From contig NZ_CP011388.1 in assembly GCF_001644605.1 (NCBI RefSeq), forward strand, positions 3,949,501 to 4,013,500: a stretch of 64,000 bases of DNA, read 5' to 3'. A program made the translations under genes and the position numbers. This document shows, piece after piece, positions 23,402 to 32,827 of the stretch. The notes under the pieces are model-generated. The model was not told the origin of the DNA. It ran no database searches and saw nothing but the letters and a program-made list of their open reading frames with translations. Within the stretch, counting starts at the first letter, position 1. The number at the start of each line of letters is the position of its first letter. This DNA comes from Paenibacillus swuensis. GTDB taxonomy: Bacteria > Bacillota > Bacilli > Paenibacillales > DY6.

Positions 23402-24388
23402 TTACACCCTTTTGCGATTCAAGTGAACAAAGGTAATCGCCAATGCAAATACCAATACGGCTCCTTTAAATATATCAAACGTAAAATACTGCAGATTTAA
23501 CATCGTCAGTCCGTTCAACAAAACCCCAATCAGCACGGCGCCAAAAAAAGTGCCGATTACATTAGGCTTGCCAGCCCCTAACACCGAAAACCCAACAAAT
23601 ACAGCCGCCACAGCTTCCATAAGCAATGGGGCGCCGGCGTCGATCTGCCCTGTTCCTACACGCGCCGCAAACAGAATTCCTGCAATCCCCGCGAAGCCTC
23701 CCGATAATAAGTACGCCAATAATCGAATGCGGTCCACCCGAATGCCGGATAAACGAGCGGCTTCCCGATTTCCGCCGGTGATGTACATTTGACGGCCAAG
23801 CGTCGTGTATTTCAGAAAAATATGCACAACTGCGACAGCGACTATCATCAGCAGAACGGGCACCGGTATGCCGAGCCATTTCCCCTGACCGATCCACTTG
23901 AAGCTCTCGGTGAATGCACCCGGAGATACCGTTCCGTCTGCTCGATTCATATGATCATAGATGGAATAGCCCTCCGTAAAGGTTTTATGAATCCCGTTAA
24001 TGATATACATAACAGCCAACGTTGCCAATAAGTCCGGTATCTTAATTTTTACAATCAGCAATGCGTTAATGAACCCAATCAGTAACCCCACCAAGACAGG
24101 CACAATGAGCACGATCCACAGGGGTTGTTCATACCACACCATTAAGGAAGCCGCAACTACGGTTGATATGGAAACTGTAGAACCGACTGAAAGGTCGAAG
24201 CCATCCACGATCAGAGAGAACGTAACGCCGATAGCCACAAAGGTTACTATGGAAATGGAGCGCAAAATATCGGTAATGTTATTATAAGTCATAAAATAAG
24301 GGGATTGTGTGGTAAAGAACAGGAGTACACCGGCAATGACGATCAGCGCTCCGTATCGAAATGTAAAGTCTAACAGTTTCTCTTTCAC
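23402..24388 (-). CDS. Ribose-type sugar ABC transporter permease
   Basis: 328-residue membrane protein with about 8-10 helices. The segments FVAIGVTFSLIVDGFDLSVGSTVSISTVVAASLMVW and GGNREAARLSGIRVDRIRLLAYLLSGGFAGIAGI are diagnostic for RbsC-type permeases (BPD_transp_2). Its start overlaps the ATPase gene stop by 4 bases. Which sugar it carries cannot be told from the sequence. Confidence 0.92.
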   Translation of the reverse strand: MKEKLLDFTFRYGALIVIAGVLLFFTTQSPYFMTYNNITDILRSISIVTFVAIGVTFSLIVDGFDLSVGSTVSISTVVAASLMVWYEQPLWIVLIVPVLVGLLIGFINALLIVKIKIPDLLATLAVMYIINGIHKTFTEGYSIYDHMNRADGTVSPGAFTESFKWIGQGKWLGIPVPVLLMIVAVAVVHIFLKYTTLGRQMYITGGNREAARLSGIRVDRIRLLAYLLSGGFAGIAGILFAARVGTGQIDAGAPLLMEAVAAVFVGFSVLGAGKPNVIGTFFGAVLIGVLLNGLTMLNLQYFTFDIFKGAVLVFALAITFVHLNRKRV

Positions 24389-25878
24389 TTTTCTTCTCCT
24401 CCGCCGCTTGCGTAATAAAGAATGGTATTTTGCGTAGCTTCTTCCCTGCTGAGCTCTTTCACGATTCGGCCGTCACACATGACTAGAATACGATCCGCGA
24501 TGCCCGTAATCTCCTGAATTTCAGAGGAGAAGTAGATTACGCCCTTTCCTTCCGCGGCCAGATCTCCGATCAAACGAAACATGTCCTGCTTGGCGCCGAT
24601 ATCGACGCCTTTCGTCGGTTCGTCGAACAGGAACACGTTGGCTTCGGTCGGAAGCCACTTCCCGACCGCGACCTTCTGCTGGTTGCCCCCGCTCAGACGG
24701 GCAACCAACTGGTTCAAGCCCGGCGTCTTCACGCCGAGGCGCGCAACCAGCGCGTTCGCCGTCAGCCTCTCCCGGCTGCGGCGAACGAAGCCCAGCACGC
24801 TATGCCGGCTCAGCGTCGGCAGCGTCAGGTTCGCGCCTACGGACTCGTAGGCCAGGATCCCTTCCTTGCGGCGTTCCTCCGGCACCAGCACAATGCCGTG
24901 TTTCACAGCATCATGCGGCTGCTTCAGCCGGAGGGTCTTGCCGCGCAAGCGGATCGTGCCGCCGTCCGGCGAGTCCGCGCCGAAGAGCAGCCGGGAAAGC
25001 TCCGACTTCCCGGCGCCGACCAGGCCCGCGATGCCGACGATTTCGCCGGCTCGCACCGCCAGGCTCACGCCGCGGACCCGGGTTCCGCGGCGAAGCCCTT
25101 GCGCCTCGAGCAGTACGCCGCCGATGGGCACGGACCTCTTCGGGAATTCCTCCCCGAAGGTCCTGCCCAGCATATCGGCAATCACTGCTGGAATGCTCGT
25201 GTCGGCGGCGTTGCGGGTTGAGATGACCCGCCCGTCGCGCATAACCGTGATGCGGTCGCATACCGCGAACACCTCGGGCAGCCGATGCGTGATGAAAATA
25301 CACGCAACACCCTCGTCTTTGAGCTTCCGCATCAAGTGGAACAACCGTTCCGCTTCACTTAAGCTGAGCGGTGCCGTAGGCTCGTCAAAGACAACAATCT
25401 TCGCTTGCTGCGCAACCGCTCGTGCGATGAGAATCAGTTGTTTCTCCGACAAGGAAAGCTCGCTTACTTTTCTGCCAACCGGTGTAAATAAACCAACCGA
25501 AGCAAGAATACGGCTTGCCTCTTTCTCAAGAGCCCTCCAATTTACCCATGTCACTCCTCCATTCGTAAACCGATCCAGCATGATGTTCTCCGTCACGGTT
25601 AACTCTGGAAAGAGAACCGTATCCACTTCCTGGTAGACACATTGAATACCGCTTTGAATGGCATCCTGAGGATTGCGAACAGTCAAAGTCTTTCCGTCTA
25701 ACAAGAGTTCCCCTTGATCAAATGCATAGGCACCGGTCAAGATTTTCATTAACGTGCTTTTACCGGCTCCGTTCGCACCTAACAAAGCATGAATTTCGCC
25801 CGGCTTCACTTCAAAATGTATATTATCCAAGGCAGTGACACCGGAAAAGGACTTCATGATTCCTCGCATTAATAACAT
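24385..25878 (-). CDS. Ribose-type sugar ABC transporter ATPase (two nucleotide-binding domains)
   Basis: 497-residue double ATPase of the RbsA/XylG type. The first domain has Walker A GANGAGKST, signature LSLSEKQ and Walker B FDEPTAPLS. The second has the deviant Walker A GLVGAGKSE, signature LSGGNQQK and FDEPTKGVD, as usual in this family. The stretch 24,700-25,180, around the second domain, is markedly richer in G+C than the rest. A hairpin precedes it after the binding-protein gene. Substrate unknown; simple sugar by family. Confidence 0.92.
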   Translation of the reverse strand: MLLMRGIMKSFSGVTALDNIHFEVKPGEIHALLGANGAGKSTLMKILTGAYAFDQGELLLDGKTLTVRNPQDAIQSGIQCVYQEVDTVLFPELTVTENIMLDRFTNGGVTWVNWRALEKEASRILASVGLFTPVGRKVSELSLSEKQLILIARAVAQQAKIVVFDEPTAPLSLSEAERLFHLMRKLKDEGVACIFITHRLPEVFAVCDRITVMRDGRVISTRNAADTSIPAVIADMLGRTFGEEFPKRSVPIGGVLLEAQGLRRGTRVRGVSLAVRAGEIVGIAGLVGAGKSELSRLLFGADSPDGGTIRLRGKTLRLKQPHDAVKHGIVLVPEERRKEGILAYESVGANLTLPTLSRHSVLGFVRRSRERLTANALVARLGVKTPGLNQLVARLSGGNQQKVAVGKWLPTEANVFLFDEPTKGVDIGAKQDMFRLIGDLAAEGKGVIYFSSEIQEITGIADRILVMCDGRIVKELSREEATQNTILYYASGGGEEK

Positions 25879-25895
25879 GATGTTCTCTCTCCTTC

Positions 25896-25930
25896 ATGAA
25901 AAATCTCACCGAAGGTATCTCCGGTGAGAT
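25896..25930 (-). terminator. Intra-operon hairpin between binding-protein and ATPase genes
   Basis: ATCTCACCG (25903-25911) pairs with CGGTGAGAT (25922-25930); the minus strand continues TTTTTCATG. Such partial terminators commonly give more binding protein than membrane subunits. Confidence 0.65.
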
Positions 25931-25942
25931 AGCAAAATTCAT

Positions 25943-27055
25943 TTATTGTTCCAGTTCTTTCAACCAATCCGTATATCCTTGCTCGCTCCCGCCCCAACCT
26001 GGAACATGTTCGCTTAGCGTTTCCGTTGTCACCGGTTCCGACGGCAATTGATCACGAGACACAAACACGGGTTCCAGTACAATCTTATCTTCCGTTGTAT
26101 CGCCATGAAGCTTCTGATACAGATATCTTACCTGAATCCGGCCAATGTCGGTCGGATCGACAGCTGCGGAAGCTACCCAAGGATTCTTGGGATCCTGTAA
26201 CATGGTTAAATCTTCGTCGCTTAAATCGATACCGTATATCTTAATCTCATCCCGGCCGGCCGCCTGAATGGCTCTCGCCGCGCCTTTAGCGAATTCATCA
26301 TACGATGCCCATACCGCGGCGATATCCCCCTTATTGGGGTACTGCTTCAGCACCGCATCCATTTGAGCCTGGATATCCAGCGCGGTGTTGTTGCTAACGG
26401 TTCCGAATGCAGCAACTTCCTTTATGTCGGGGTGCGCTTCCATGAATGCTTTATAAGCCAATTGACGTCTTTCCATCGGGGCAAAGCCGGCAACCCATAT
26501 TTTTACAATATTTCCTTTGTTGCCGATATCTTCCGCAAGTTTATTCAAGGACATTTCCGCCATCTGCTGATCCCCTTGTTCAAGCACCGTAACGTCAGGC
26601 ACCTTTAAATCGGAATCAAAGGAAACGACCGGAATTTTAGCATCGATAGCTTTCTGCACACCGGCCTGCAATGCCTGAGCTGTACCATGATCCAGAAGGA
26701 TTCCGTCAAAATGCTGGTTAACGGCCGCATCAAGATTGGAAGACATCTTTGCTAAGTCGTTGTCAGAAGCAAATACCTGAACTTCCCCGCCTAGCTTTTC
26801 CACCTGGGATTTAACGCCTTGCACATACTGCGCCGAGAAAGTTCCTGTGTTAAACTGCATGACGAGCGCGATTCGTTTACCGGCTAATTCGTTTTCCTCG
26901 GCAGTCTTTTCAACGGTAATCGTTGCTTCTTTCGTCGCATTTCCGTTACTGGATCCGGCGTCGCCTGTTTTGTTGTTACCGCAACCTACAAGAAGTGCTG
27001 CCGCTAAAATCACGGGAGATGCAAATTTAAAACTTTTCAATAATGAAAACTTCAT
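25943..27055 (-). CDS. Sugar ABC transporter substrate-binding lipoprotein
   Basis: 370 residues. The signal peptide ends LLVGCGNN (lipobox, Cys about 25), followed by a Gly/Ser/Asn-rich linker. The rest is a type I periplasmic-binding fold (Peripla_BP_4): RIALVMQFNTGTFSAQYVQGVKSQVEKLGGEV, FDGILLDHGTAQALQAGVQKAIDAKIPVVSFDSD and VWASYDEFAKGAARAIQAAGRDEIKIYGID. It heads the importer operon. Residues for ligand choice do not point to one sugar. Confidence 0.9.
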   Translation of the reverse strand: MKFSLLKSFKFASPVILAAALLVGCGNNKTGDAGSSNGNATKEATITVEKTAEENELAGKRIALVMQFNTGTFSAQYVQGVKSQVEKLGGEVQVFASDNDLAKMSSNLDAAVNQHFDGILLDHGTAQALQAGVQKAIDAKIPVVSFDSDLKVPDVTVLEQGDQQMAEMSLNKLAEDIGNKGNIVKIWVAGFAPMERRQLAYKAFMEAHPDIKEVAAFGTVSNNTALDIQAQMDAVLKQYPNKGDIAAVWASYDEFAKGAARAIQAAGRDEIKIYGIDLSDEDLTMLQDPKNPWVASAAVDPTDIGRIQVRYLYQKLHGDTTEDKIVLEPVFVSRDQLPSEPVTTETLSEHVPGWGGSEQGYTDWLKELEQ

Positions 27056-27113
27056 ATGAACCCTTTCCCCTCTCTATCTTATAATCCCTATATGTATAGT
27101 TGGAATTAAAATT

Positions 27114-27143
27114 ATAGTAGCACCTAATCGAAGAGCTCGTCAA
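27114..27143 (-). promoter_or_regulatory. Candidate promoter of the sugar ABC importer operon
   Basis: TTGACG (27143-27138) and TACTAT (27119-27114) are 18 bases apart on the minus strand. A TATAAT overlaps at the next bases but would need a 21-base spacer. Confidence 0.45.
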
Positions 27144-27170
27144 TTATTTTTTCACTATTCCCAATAAACT

Positions 27171-27206
27171 AAAAAAAGCCCGTCTTCTCCGAAGAGAAAA
27201 CGGACG
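27171..27206 (-). terminator. Terminator of the WGxxGxxG gene
   Basis: GTCCGTTTTCTC and GAGAAGACGGGC form a long stem with a TTCG loop, then TTTTTTT on the minus strand. Confidence 0.9.
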
Positions 27207-27215
27207 GCGGTAAGA

Positions 27216-27548
27216 CTACATACGGTCTTTATTGTCTTTACGGTTTCTCAAACCGGCCAAGCCCAACAAACCTAACAGACCCAACCAACCCCAGTCCGTA
27301 TCGTTGTCGTCTGCGGTTGTTGCGTTTGTTCTGTAGTTGTTATTGTTCGTACCGTACGTGCCCATGCCCATACCAGAACCGTTAGTACCGTAGTTGTTGC
27401 TGTTCGTACCGTACGTGGATGTGCCGCCATTCATTGTGCTGTTCGTACCTGTAGTGCCCATGCCTGCTGCGGATTCTTCAGCCATAGCAGGTACGGCTGT
27501 AAGCAGCGTAAGGCCAAGAGCTACTGTTGCCAATGCGCGTTTTTTCAT
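27216..27548 (-). CDS. Secreted WGxxGxxG-motif protein with Gly/Asn/Thr repeats
   Basis: 110 residues: a signal peptide (MKKRALATVALGLTLLTAVPAMAEE), a low-complexity middle of repeated TYGTNSNNYGTN/MGTYGTNNNNY units, and the C-terminal WGWLGLLGLLGLAGLRNRKD. That tail is the WGxxGxxG sorting-like signature: Trp-Gly, a hydrophobic span and a basic end. It is probably exported and membrane-held by its C-terminus. The start at 27548 follows GAAAGGAG; a frame to 27677 overlaps a terminator and is rejected. Function unknown. Confidence 0.85.
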   Translation of the reverse strand: MKKRALATVALGLTLLTAVPAMAEESAAGMGTTGTNSTMNGGTSTYGTNSNNYGTNGSGMGMGTYGTNNNNYRTNATTADDNDTDWGWLGLLGLLGLAGLRNRKDNKDRM

Positions 27549-27665
27549 GAGTGAGAGGCTCCTTTCTGTTGTGTCGAATAGGTTGTTACGTCTTATATTG
27601 TCACCTGAGCACGAAAGATTATGCCCCCGTCGATAATCAGATTTATCCAGTTTCTTTTGTGGAAT

Positions 27666-27692
27666 CAAAAAAAACACCGGCTAAGCCGATGT
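27666..27692 (-). terminator. Terminator of chrA
   Basis: ACATCGGC-TTA-GCCGGTGT (with one G-U pair) followed on the minus strand by TTTTTTTT. Confidence 0.85.
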
Positions 27693-27710
27693 CTCCTTTC
27701 AAGTGACATA

Positions 27711-28928
27711 TTACCCAAACAACAGAGCGCCTCCTGAGGCCCCTAACAGCACAACCAGCCAGGGAGGCGCCTTCCAAAAGGTGAGAAGACCAAACAACAC
27801 CATCCCTATACTTATATGAACAGGTGTATGCATCGTGCCTGTCCAAATGGGATCGTACAAAGCTGCCAGCAATAACCCGACGACCCCAGCATTTACACCG
27901 GCTAGAACCTTTTGTACATGCGGTTGAGTACGCAACCTGTCCCAGTACGGCAAGCATGCGGCTACTAACAGAAAGGATGGTGCAAATATAAACATAAGAG
28001 CCGTTGCGCTGAAACCTGCAGCGGACAGGATGCTGAAATCGCTCATGGAAGCTCCAATGAACCCCGCAAAAGTGAATAAAGGACCTGGTACCGCCTGTGC
28101 TGCGGCATAGCCTGCAAGAAAGGTTTCATCAAGAATCCACCCCTGGTCCACAGTAACTTCTTGCAGCAGGGGCAGTACAACATGGCCTCCACCGAAGACC
28201 AGCGCGCCTATACGATAAAAAGCGGCTGCAGTCTGGAGCCACAAAGAAGGATAAATGACTGCCGCTATGGGCAAAACAATCAGAAGACCGATAAAAATGA
28301 TTCCGCAGCTCCAAGTTACCTTTTGGCCGACTGAGTAAATTGTTGAATCATTCTCCAAGTGAACGTCAACACGTTCGTTTGTTGGAACTTGTTTGTATAA
28401 AAACCAACCTGCCAAGCCGGAGCAAGATAAGACTGCCAGTTGCATCCATGCTTGAGGGATGATTAGTATCATGACTGCAGCCATTAAGGCAATGCTTTGT
28501 CTTGATCGATCCGGGGTAAGTGACTTCGCCATCCCCCAGACGGCTTGAGCAACTACGGCCACCGCCACGATTTTGAGTCCCTGCAGCCAGCCGGCAGATG
28601 ACCATGAATAGGTACTAAGCAAGGTCGCAAACACGAACAGCAGAAGGGCTGAAGGCAATGTAAAACCAAGCCAAGCGAGAAAGCCTCCCCATAATCCCGC
28701 TCTTTTCATACCAATGGCCATCCCGACTTGCGAGGAAGCGGGGCCGGGAAGAAACTGGCATAACGCCACTAAATCCGCATATTCTTTCTCCTTCAACCAT
28801 TGCTTGCGGATTACATATTCCTCACGGAAATAACCCAAGTGCGCCGTTGGTCCCCCGAAGGATGTACAGCCCAGCTTGAGCGCCGTCCAGAATACATCTC
28901 CGCTTGTCTTCGTACGATTAGTTTTCAT
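27711..28928 (-). CDS. chrA: ChrA-family chromate transporter (fused two-domain form)
   Basis: 405-residue membrane protein made of two homologous halves. The N-half has LKLGCTSFGGPTAHLGYFREEYV and FLPGPASSQVGMAIG. The C-half has FYRIGALVFGGGHVVLPLLQE and AAAQAVPGPLFTFAGFIGA. ChrA (CHR superfamily) exports chromate by a proton-linked mechanism; some members carry other anions such as sulfate. The ATG at 28928 (MKTNRTKT) follows GAGGTAATT; the frame to 28979 lacks a site. No chrR or regulator gene is adjacent. Confidence 0.9.
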   Translation of the reverse strand: MKTNRTKTSGDVFWTALKLGCTSFGGPTAHLGYFREEYVIRKQWLKEKEYADLVALCQFLPGPASSQVGMAIGMKRAGLWGGFLAWLGFTLPSALLLFVFATLLSTYSWSSAGWLQGLKIVAVAVVAQAVWGMAKSLTPDRSRQSIALMAAVMILIIPQAWMQLAVLSCSGLAGWFLYKQVPTNERVDVHLENDSTIYSVGQKVTWSCGIIFIGLLIVLPIAAVIYPSLWLQTAAAFYRIGALVFGGGHVVLPLLQEVTVDQGWILDETFLAGYAAAQAVPGPLFTFAGFIGASMSDFSILSAAGFSATALMFIFAPSFLLVAACLPYWDRLRTQPHVQKVLAGVNAGVVGLLLAALYDPIWTGTMHTPVHISIGMVLFGLLTFWKAPPWLVVLLGASGGALLFG

Positions 28929-29026
28929 AATTACCTCGTGAACACATATAAATTTATATTCAAAAATAAATATTATCACAATTTACTTATAGATTTGTTT
29001 TCTCTATATTATTTTTTTGTCAAAAG

Positions 29027-29052
29027 ACAAAAAAAGCGGCCCGCAGGCCGCT
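29027..29052 (-). terminator. Terminator of the ABC-F gene
   Basis: AGCGGCC (29035-29041) and GGCCGCT (29046-29052) with a 4-base loop; TTTTTTTG follows on the minus strand. Confidence 0.9.
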
Positions 29053-29076
29053 ACATATAATATTAGAAATTTAAAA

Positions 29077-30654
29077 TTATTTAATTGTGATACCCTTGCC
29101 GCTCTTCTTGGTTTCAGACCAATCTTCCACATTCCATGTTTTGGTAACCCAATCCTCGTAAAAGTCGGGTTCGTGAGATACCAGAAGAATCGTGCCTTTG
29201 TATTCCTTCAATGCGCGTTTCAGTTCTTCTTTGGCGACAACGTCCAGATGGTTCGTAGGTTCATCGAACGCGATCCAATTGCTTTCTCTCATTAACAGCT
29301 TGCACAGACGAACTTTCGCTTGTTCGCCGCCGCTCAGTGCATTAAGCGGTCTGGTAATGTGCTCATTCTTCAGCCCGCAACGCGCCAGCGCACCCCGAAC
29401 TTCATGTTGATTCATGAACGAAAACTCGTTCCAAACATCATCAATCGGCGTCAAATGGCCTGCTTTCACTTCTTGTTCAAAGTAAGCCGGAAACAGATAA
29501 TCACCCATGTAGGTTTTGCCGCTGAACGGCTGAATTTTCCCAAGAATGGTTTTCAGCAATGTAGATTTACCTACGCCGTTACAGCCGACTATAGCAATCT
29601 TATCGCCGCGCTCCACTTGCAGGGTCATCTTAGGCAACAACGCCGAAGTGTAGCCGATTTCCATATCTTCGCATTCAAACACGGCGCGTCCGCTCGCACG
29701 GGCTTCCTTGAAGTTAAAGGTTGGTTTCATCGCTTCTTCAGGACGATCAATCCGTTCAATACGGTCCAGCTGCTTCTCACGGCTCTTCGCTCGTCCCGAC
29801 GTGGAATAACGCGCTTTATTACGCTGGATGAAGTCCTCTTGCTTCTTGATGAATTCCTGCTGCTTCTCATACGCGTCGATATGTTGATTCTTATTAATGT
29901 CCGCCATCTTCAAGAACTTCTCATAATTTCCTGCGTAACGGGTCATCTTAGCAAATTCCAAATGATAGACAATGTCGACTACGCCATTCATAAATTCAGT
30001 ATCATGAGAGATCAGAATAAAGGCAAACGGATAGTCTTTAAGATAGTGAGTCAACCATTGAATATGTTCCACATCCAGATAGTTGGTCGGCTCATCCAGC
30101 AACAATACCTGCGGCTTCTGCAACAGCAGTTTGGCGAGCAATACCTTGGTACGCTGTCCTCCGCTCAGTGCAGTGACGTCGCGGTCCAGACCGATGGCAT
30201 TCAACCCGAGTCCGTTCGCCATCTCTTCCACTTTCACGTCAAGCATATAGAATCCGCTGGCATCCAAACGCTCTTGAATATCGCCCATTTGCTCCAACAA
30301 TACTTCAAGCTCTTCAGGTGTGGCGTCACCCATCTTTTCCGTAATTACCATCAATTCTTTCTCTTGCTCCAAGAGCGGCAAGAATGCTTCCTTCAGCGCG
30401 TCGCGGACGGTTTTCCCGGCTTCCAGCTTCGTATGCTGATCCAGATAGCCGTATTCCACACGCGGAGTCCACTCCACCCTGCCGCTGTCCTTCAGTTGCT
30501 TGCCTGTCAATATATTCATCAAGGTAGATTTCCCCACCCCGTTCGCTCCTACTAATCCTACGTGTTCCCCGGCCAGCAGGCGGAAGGAAACGTTCTTAAA
30601 CAACACGCGATCCCCGAATGTATGGGAAAGCTCTTCAACAGTTAACAAACTCAT
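29077..30654 (-). CDS. ABC-F family ATPase, YfmM-like
   Basis: 525-residue cytoplasmic protein with two ATP-binding domains and no membrane part. Domain 1 has GANGVGKST, LSGGQRTK and LLDEPTNYLD. Domain 2 has GCNGVGKST, LSGGEQAK and FDEPTNHLD. A charged helical linker between them (about residues 240-320) is the P-site tRNA-interaction motif of ABC-F translation factors. The N-terminus MSLLTVEELSHTFGDRVLF and the end (ALKEYKGTILLVSHEPDFYEDW) match B. subtilis YfmM from memory. A ribosome-rescue or housekeeping role is likely; antibiotic resistance is possible but not indicated. It starts 63 bases after the Hsp70-like gene. Confidence 0.9.
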   Translation of the reverse strand: MSLLTVEELSHTFGDRVLFKNVSFRLLAGEHVGLVGANGVGKSTLMNILTGKQLKDSGRVEWTPRVEYGYLDQHTKLEAGKTVRDALKEAFLPLLEQEKELMVITEKMGDATPEELEVLLEQMGDIQERLDASGFYMLDVKVEEMANGLGLNAIGLDRDVTALSGGQRTKVLLAKLLLQKPQVLLLDEPTNYLDVEHIQWLTHYLKDYPFAFILISHDTEFMNGVVDIVYHLEFAKMTRYAGNYEKFLKMADINKNQHIDAYEKQQEFIKKQEDFIQRNKARYSTSGRAKSREKQLDRIERIDRPEEAMKPTFNFKEARASGRAVFECEDMEIGYTSALLPKMTLQVERGDKIAIVGCNGVGKSTLLKTILGKIQPFSGKTYMGDYLFPAYFEQEVKAGHLTPIDDVWNEFSFMNQHEVRGALARCGLKNEHITRPLNALSGGEQAKVRLCKLLMRESNWIAFDEPTNHLDVVAKEELKRALKEYKGTILLVSHEPDFYEDWVTKTWNVEDWSETKKSGKGITIK

Positions 30655-30717
30655 GATTATGTCCTGCTCCTTATTCCGAAATAATATAACATCACAATAG
30701 ATTATTTTAGCACATTT

Positions 30718-32316
30718 TTAGCCGCTTGTGTCAGAGAGTGAAATTTCTTCCACGCCTATTTCGGATTTGAACAGATGATCATAGGCCGTGATTCGTAATC
30801 TTTGTGATTTATCTATAGCGTAGGTTACAGATATGCGGCTTAAATCCAACGTTTGCTGATGAGGCTGGATGTTCATCCGCCAAAAAATCGGACTTCCGTT
30901 TTTCCGAAGCGGTTCGAACTCAGCGCCTTTGCGTACCATAGGGACAATTTCAATCTTCGTCTGATTCGGTTTCGTAGTTGCCACACGCTTGACTTTGCGT
31001 ACCGGATATTGTTCTGAAGCTTCAATCATCGGAATGGTTTCTTTCCCCGCATGATTATAAATGCCGTAAGCCGCGTTAATGGCATCCCCGACGAGAATTT
31101 CGCCCTCGCTCTTTGTGTATCTGGCATTTCCGCGGGCAATCCGGGTTTGCAGATGCTCTTCATCCCACACAATCCGGGCGTTAGGGTAAAGCTCCTCCAG
31201 CAGATCTGGAACAAATGAAATTAAGGAAGATCCTCCGGAAAGGAGAACAGCATCTATATTTTGACGGTTAAGACCTGTAATTCGGGCAAATTCATCATTC
31301 AATGTCTTAAGTCCGCCCAACATGGCATTCCGAATACGTTCCGATCCGATCAAGAATTGTTCCAGTGTTAAAGTGATGCCCTTGATGCCTTCATCAACAC
31401 CCGGAACCAGAGGCGGGATCGATAAAGAAATTTCATCGTTGTCGGAAAGAGCCTTTTTCGTTTTCTCGGCAACCGCTTTTAATTGATAATAGAAGGTGAA
31501 CTTCGGATGATTCTTCAGTTTGTGCAGACGTTCAGGGTCATCGAAGACATCGAGACTCAGGCTTTGGCAGATCGGATTACCCTGTTCTTTCCCTTGCTCA
31601 ATGAAATATCGGATAATGGTATCATCCAGATCATCCCCGCCGATATCAAGCCCTGTTTTGGCCACCACTTTGCCGGTATAACGGTTAGCGCCCTCACCCG
31701 TGAGTTCGCGAAGCACTTGAGCGGCGCCTTCCTTCTCTTCCTCGGTCTCATACTTATCCATAACAGCCAAATCCAGCGTACCTCCGCCAAAATCGAACAC
31801 AAGCACGTACTGTCCCGGAATATTTCTACAATCCCAAAGTACGGAAACGGGTTCATCGAGAAACCAGATGTTTTCGCGTGGGATTCCGAGTTTCTCTGCC
31901 CCTTTTTCCATAACACTCTTGCGGTTTTCGTCGAAATTGACGGGGATGCTAAGAGCCAGACGTTCCACTTTACGAGGATGATCAATGCCGGCCTTACGCA
32001 GCAAAGTACGAATAAATATGGCGTATAGCTCCGGTAAATCGTAGCTGTCTTCATCCACTTTCAGCTTGAAATTCATATCCCGGCGCAGTTCTGTTTTGAT
32101 TGAGAATACAGATCGGCTGCGAAGACGGTCCACAGCTGCGGCCTGATTACCCAGTAACCACTCCCCCGCCTCATCCTTGGATAAGATGGATCTTACCATA
32201 AACGGTGTTTCGCCTACATCCACTTTCTTCATTTCCACTTCGCCCGTATAAGGATCTAAGATCGCGACTGATGAATTCGTGGTTCCCAAATCAATGCCAA
32301 CATAATATTTAGCCAT
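30718..32316 (-). CDS. Hsp70-family ATPase without the C-terminal lid
   Basis: 532 residues, versus ~610 for DnaK. The actin-fold ATPase motifs are intact: phosphate-1 GIDLGTTNSSVAILD (6-20), phosphate-2 VFDFGGGTLDLAVMD (about 193-207) and adenosine LLSGGSSLISFVPDLL (about 357-372). A DEPVSVLWD connect segment is also present. The C-terminal part keeps only a short beta substrate domain (ISVTYAIDKSQRLRITAYDH); the alpha lid and the DnaK EEVD-like tail are missing. The start at 32316 follows AAAGGAGG; the TTG frame at 32343 would contain it. It is the last gene of the SNF2-SWIM operon, so it probably serves that complex rather than general folding. No dnaJ or grpE is nearby. Confidence 0.88.
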   Translation of the reverse strand: MAKYYVGIDLGTTNSSVAILDPYTGEVEMKKVDVGETPFMVRSILSKDEAGEWLLGNQAAAVDRLRSRSVFSIKTELRRDMNFKLKVDEDSYDLPELYAIFIRTLLRKAGIDHPRKVERLALSIPVNFDENRKSVMEKGAEKLGIPRENIWFLDEPVSVLWDCRNIPGQYVLVFDFGGGTLDLAVMDKYETEEEKEGAAQVLRELTGEGANRYTGKVVAKTGLDIGGDDLDDTIIRYFIEQGKEQGNPICQSLSLDVFDDPERLHKLKNHPKFTFYYQLKAVAEKTKKALSDNDEISLSIPPLVPGVDEGIKGITLTLEQFLIGSERIRNAMLGGLKTLNDEFARITGLNRQNIDAVLLSGGSSLISFVPDLLEELYPNARIVWDEEHLQTRIARGNARYTKSEGEILVGDAINAAYGIYNHAGKETIPMIEASEQYPVRKVKRVATTKPNQTKIEIVPMVRKGAEFEPLRKNGSPIFWRMNIQPHQQTLDLSRISVTYAIDKSQRLRITAYDHLFKSEIGVEEISLSDTSG

Positions 32317-32348
32317 ATAACGTGAAAGCCTCCTTTGCTGCAAAATTA

Positions 32349-32822
32349 TTATAAATCGTTTAAATCATTCAGTAAGTCCTCTGCCGATTCCGCGCTTCGC
32401 TGTTGATAAATTGCAATTTTGGCTTTATATAAGGCTTTTCCCGATTTCAAATCCCTGATTCCGGGAGATAACAGCCGATAGTTTTTTAACTCATTGCTGG
32501 TTGTTGTGTCATTCGTAATAATGGTGTAGTTTTCTGGACGTCTGGTCATATCATTAACGATTAATTCTGAAGTTCCCTGCGCAGTACCCGCTATAGGAAA
32601 CCATTCCCATAAACGGTTTGATTGCAAGAGCTCATGTAATGTATAAGCCAGATCCGGAAACGCAGACTTCATTTCGGGTTCGCGCAACCGGAATAACGCA
32701 TGTAATTCAATCAGGGCTTCAGTCTGTTTCTCTTGCAAAAGGAAACCCTCGGACGGCTCAAGCCTGTAAGCGGATCGTGCTGCGCGCCAGGCTTGCTTCA
32801 ACCGGTTAAACATAACGGTCAT
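32349..32822 (-). CDS. Unrecognised 157-residue protein of the Hsp70-SNF2 operon
   Basis: Mostly helical, soluble, with no signal peptide. I do not recognise a family. Its last ~45 residues (NELKNYRLLSPGIRDL, KSGKALYKAKIAIYQQ, ending AEDLLNDLNDL) align with the last ~45 of the upstream 649-residue protein (ELNYRIIRPGAEDQ, ASGEILARAVIRAE, ending ISNMLDDLMNL). A shared C-terminal module suggests that both bind the same partner, for which the neighbouring Hsp70 is the obvious candidate (inference). The stop of the upstream gene is 5 bases before this start; MTVMF offers two alternative ATGs. Confidence 0.75.
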   Translation of the reverse strand: MTVMFNRLKQAWRAARSAYRLEPSEGFLLQEKQTEALIELHALFRLREPEMKSAFPDLAYTLHELLQSNRLWEWFPIAGTAQGTSELIVNDMTRRPENYTIITNDTTTSNELKNYRLLSPGIRDLKSGKALYKAKIAIYQQRSAESAEDLLNDLNDL

Positions 32823-32827
32823 GCCCC

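Noticed and set aside
29320-30555. A 411-codon plus-strand frame opposite the ABC-F gene
   Set aside because: The minus-strand ABC-F protein has complete Walker, signature and linker motifs; the opposite frame has no recognisable domain or ribosome site.
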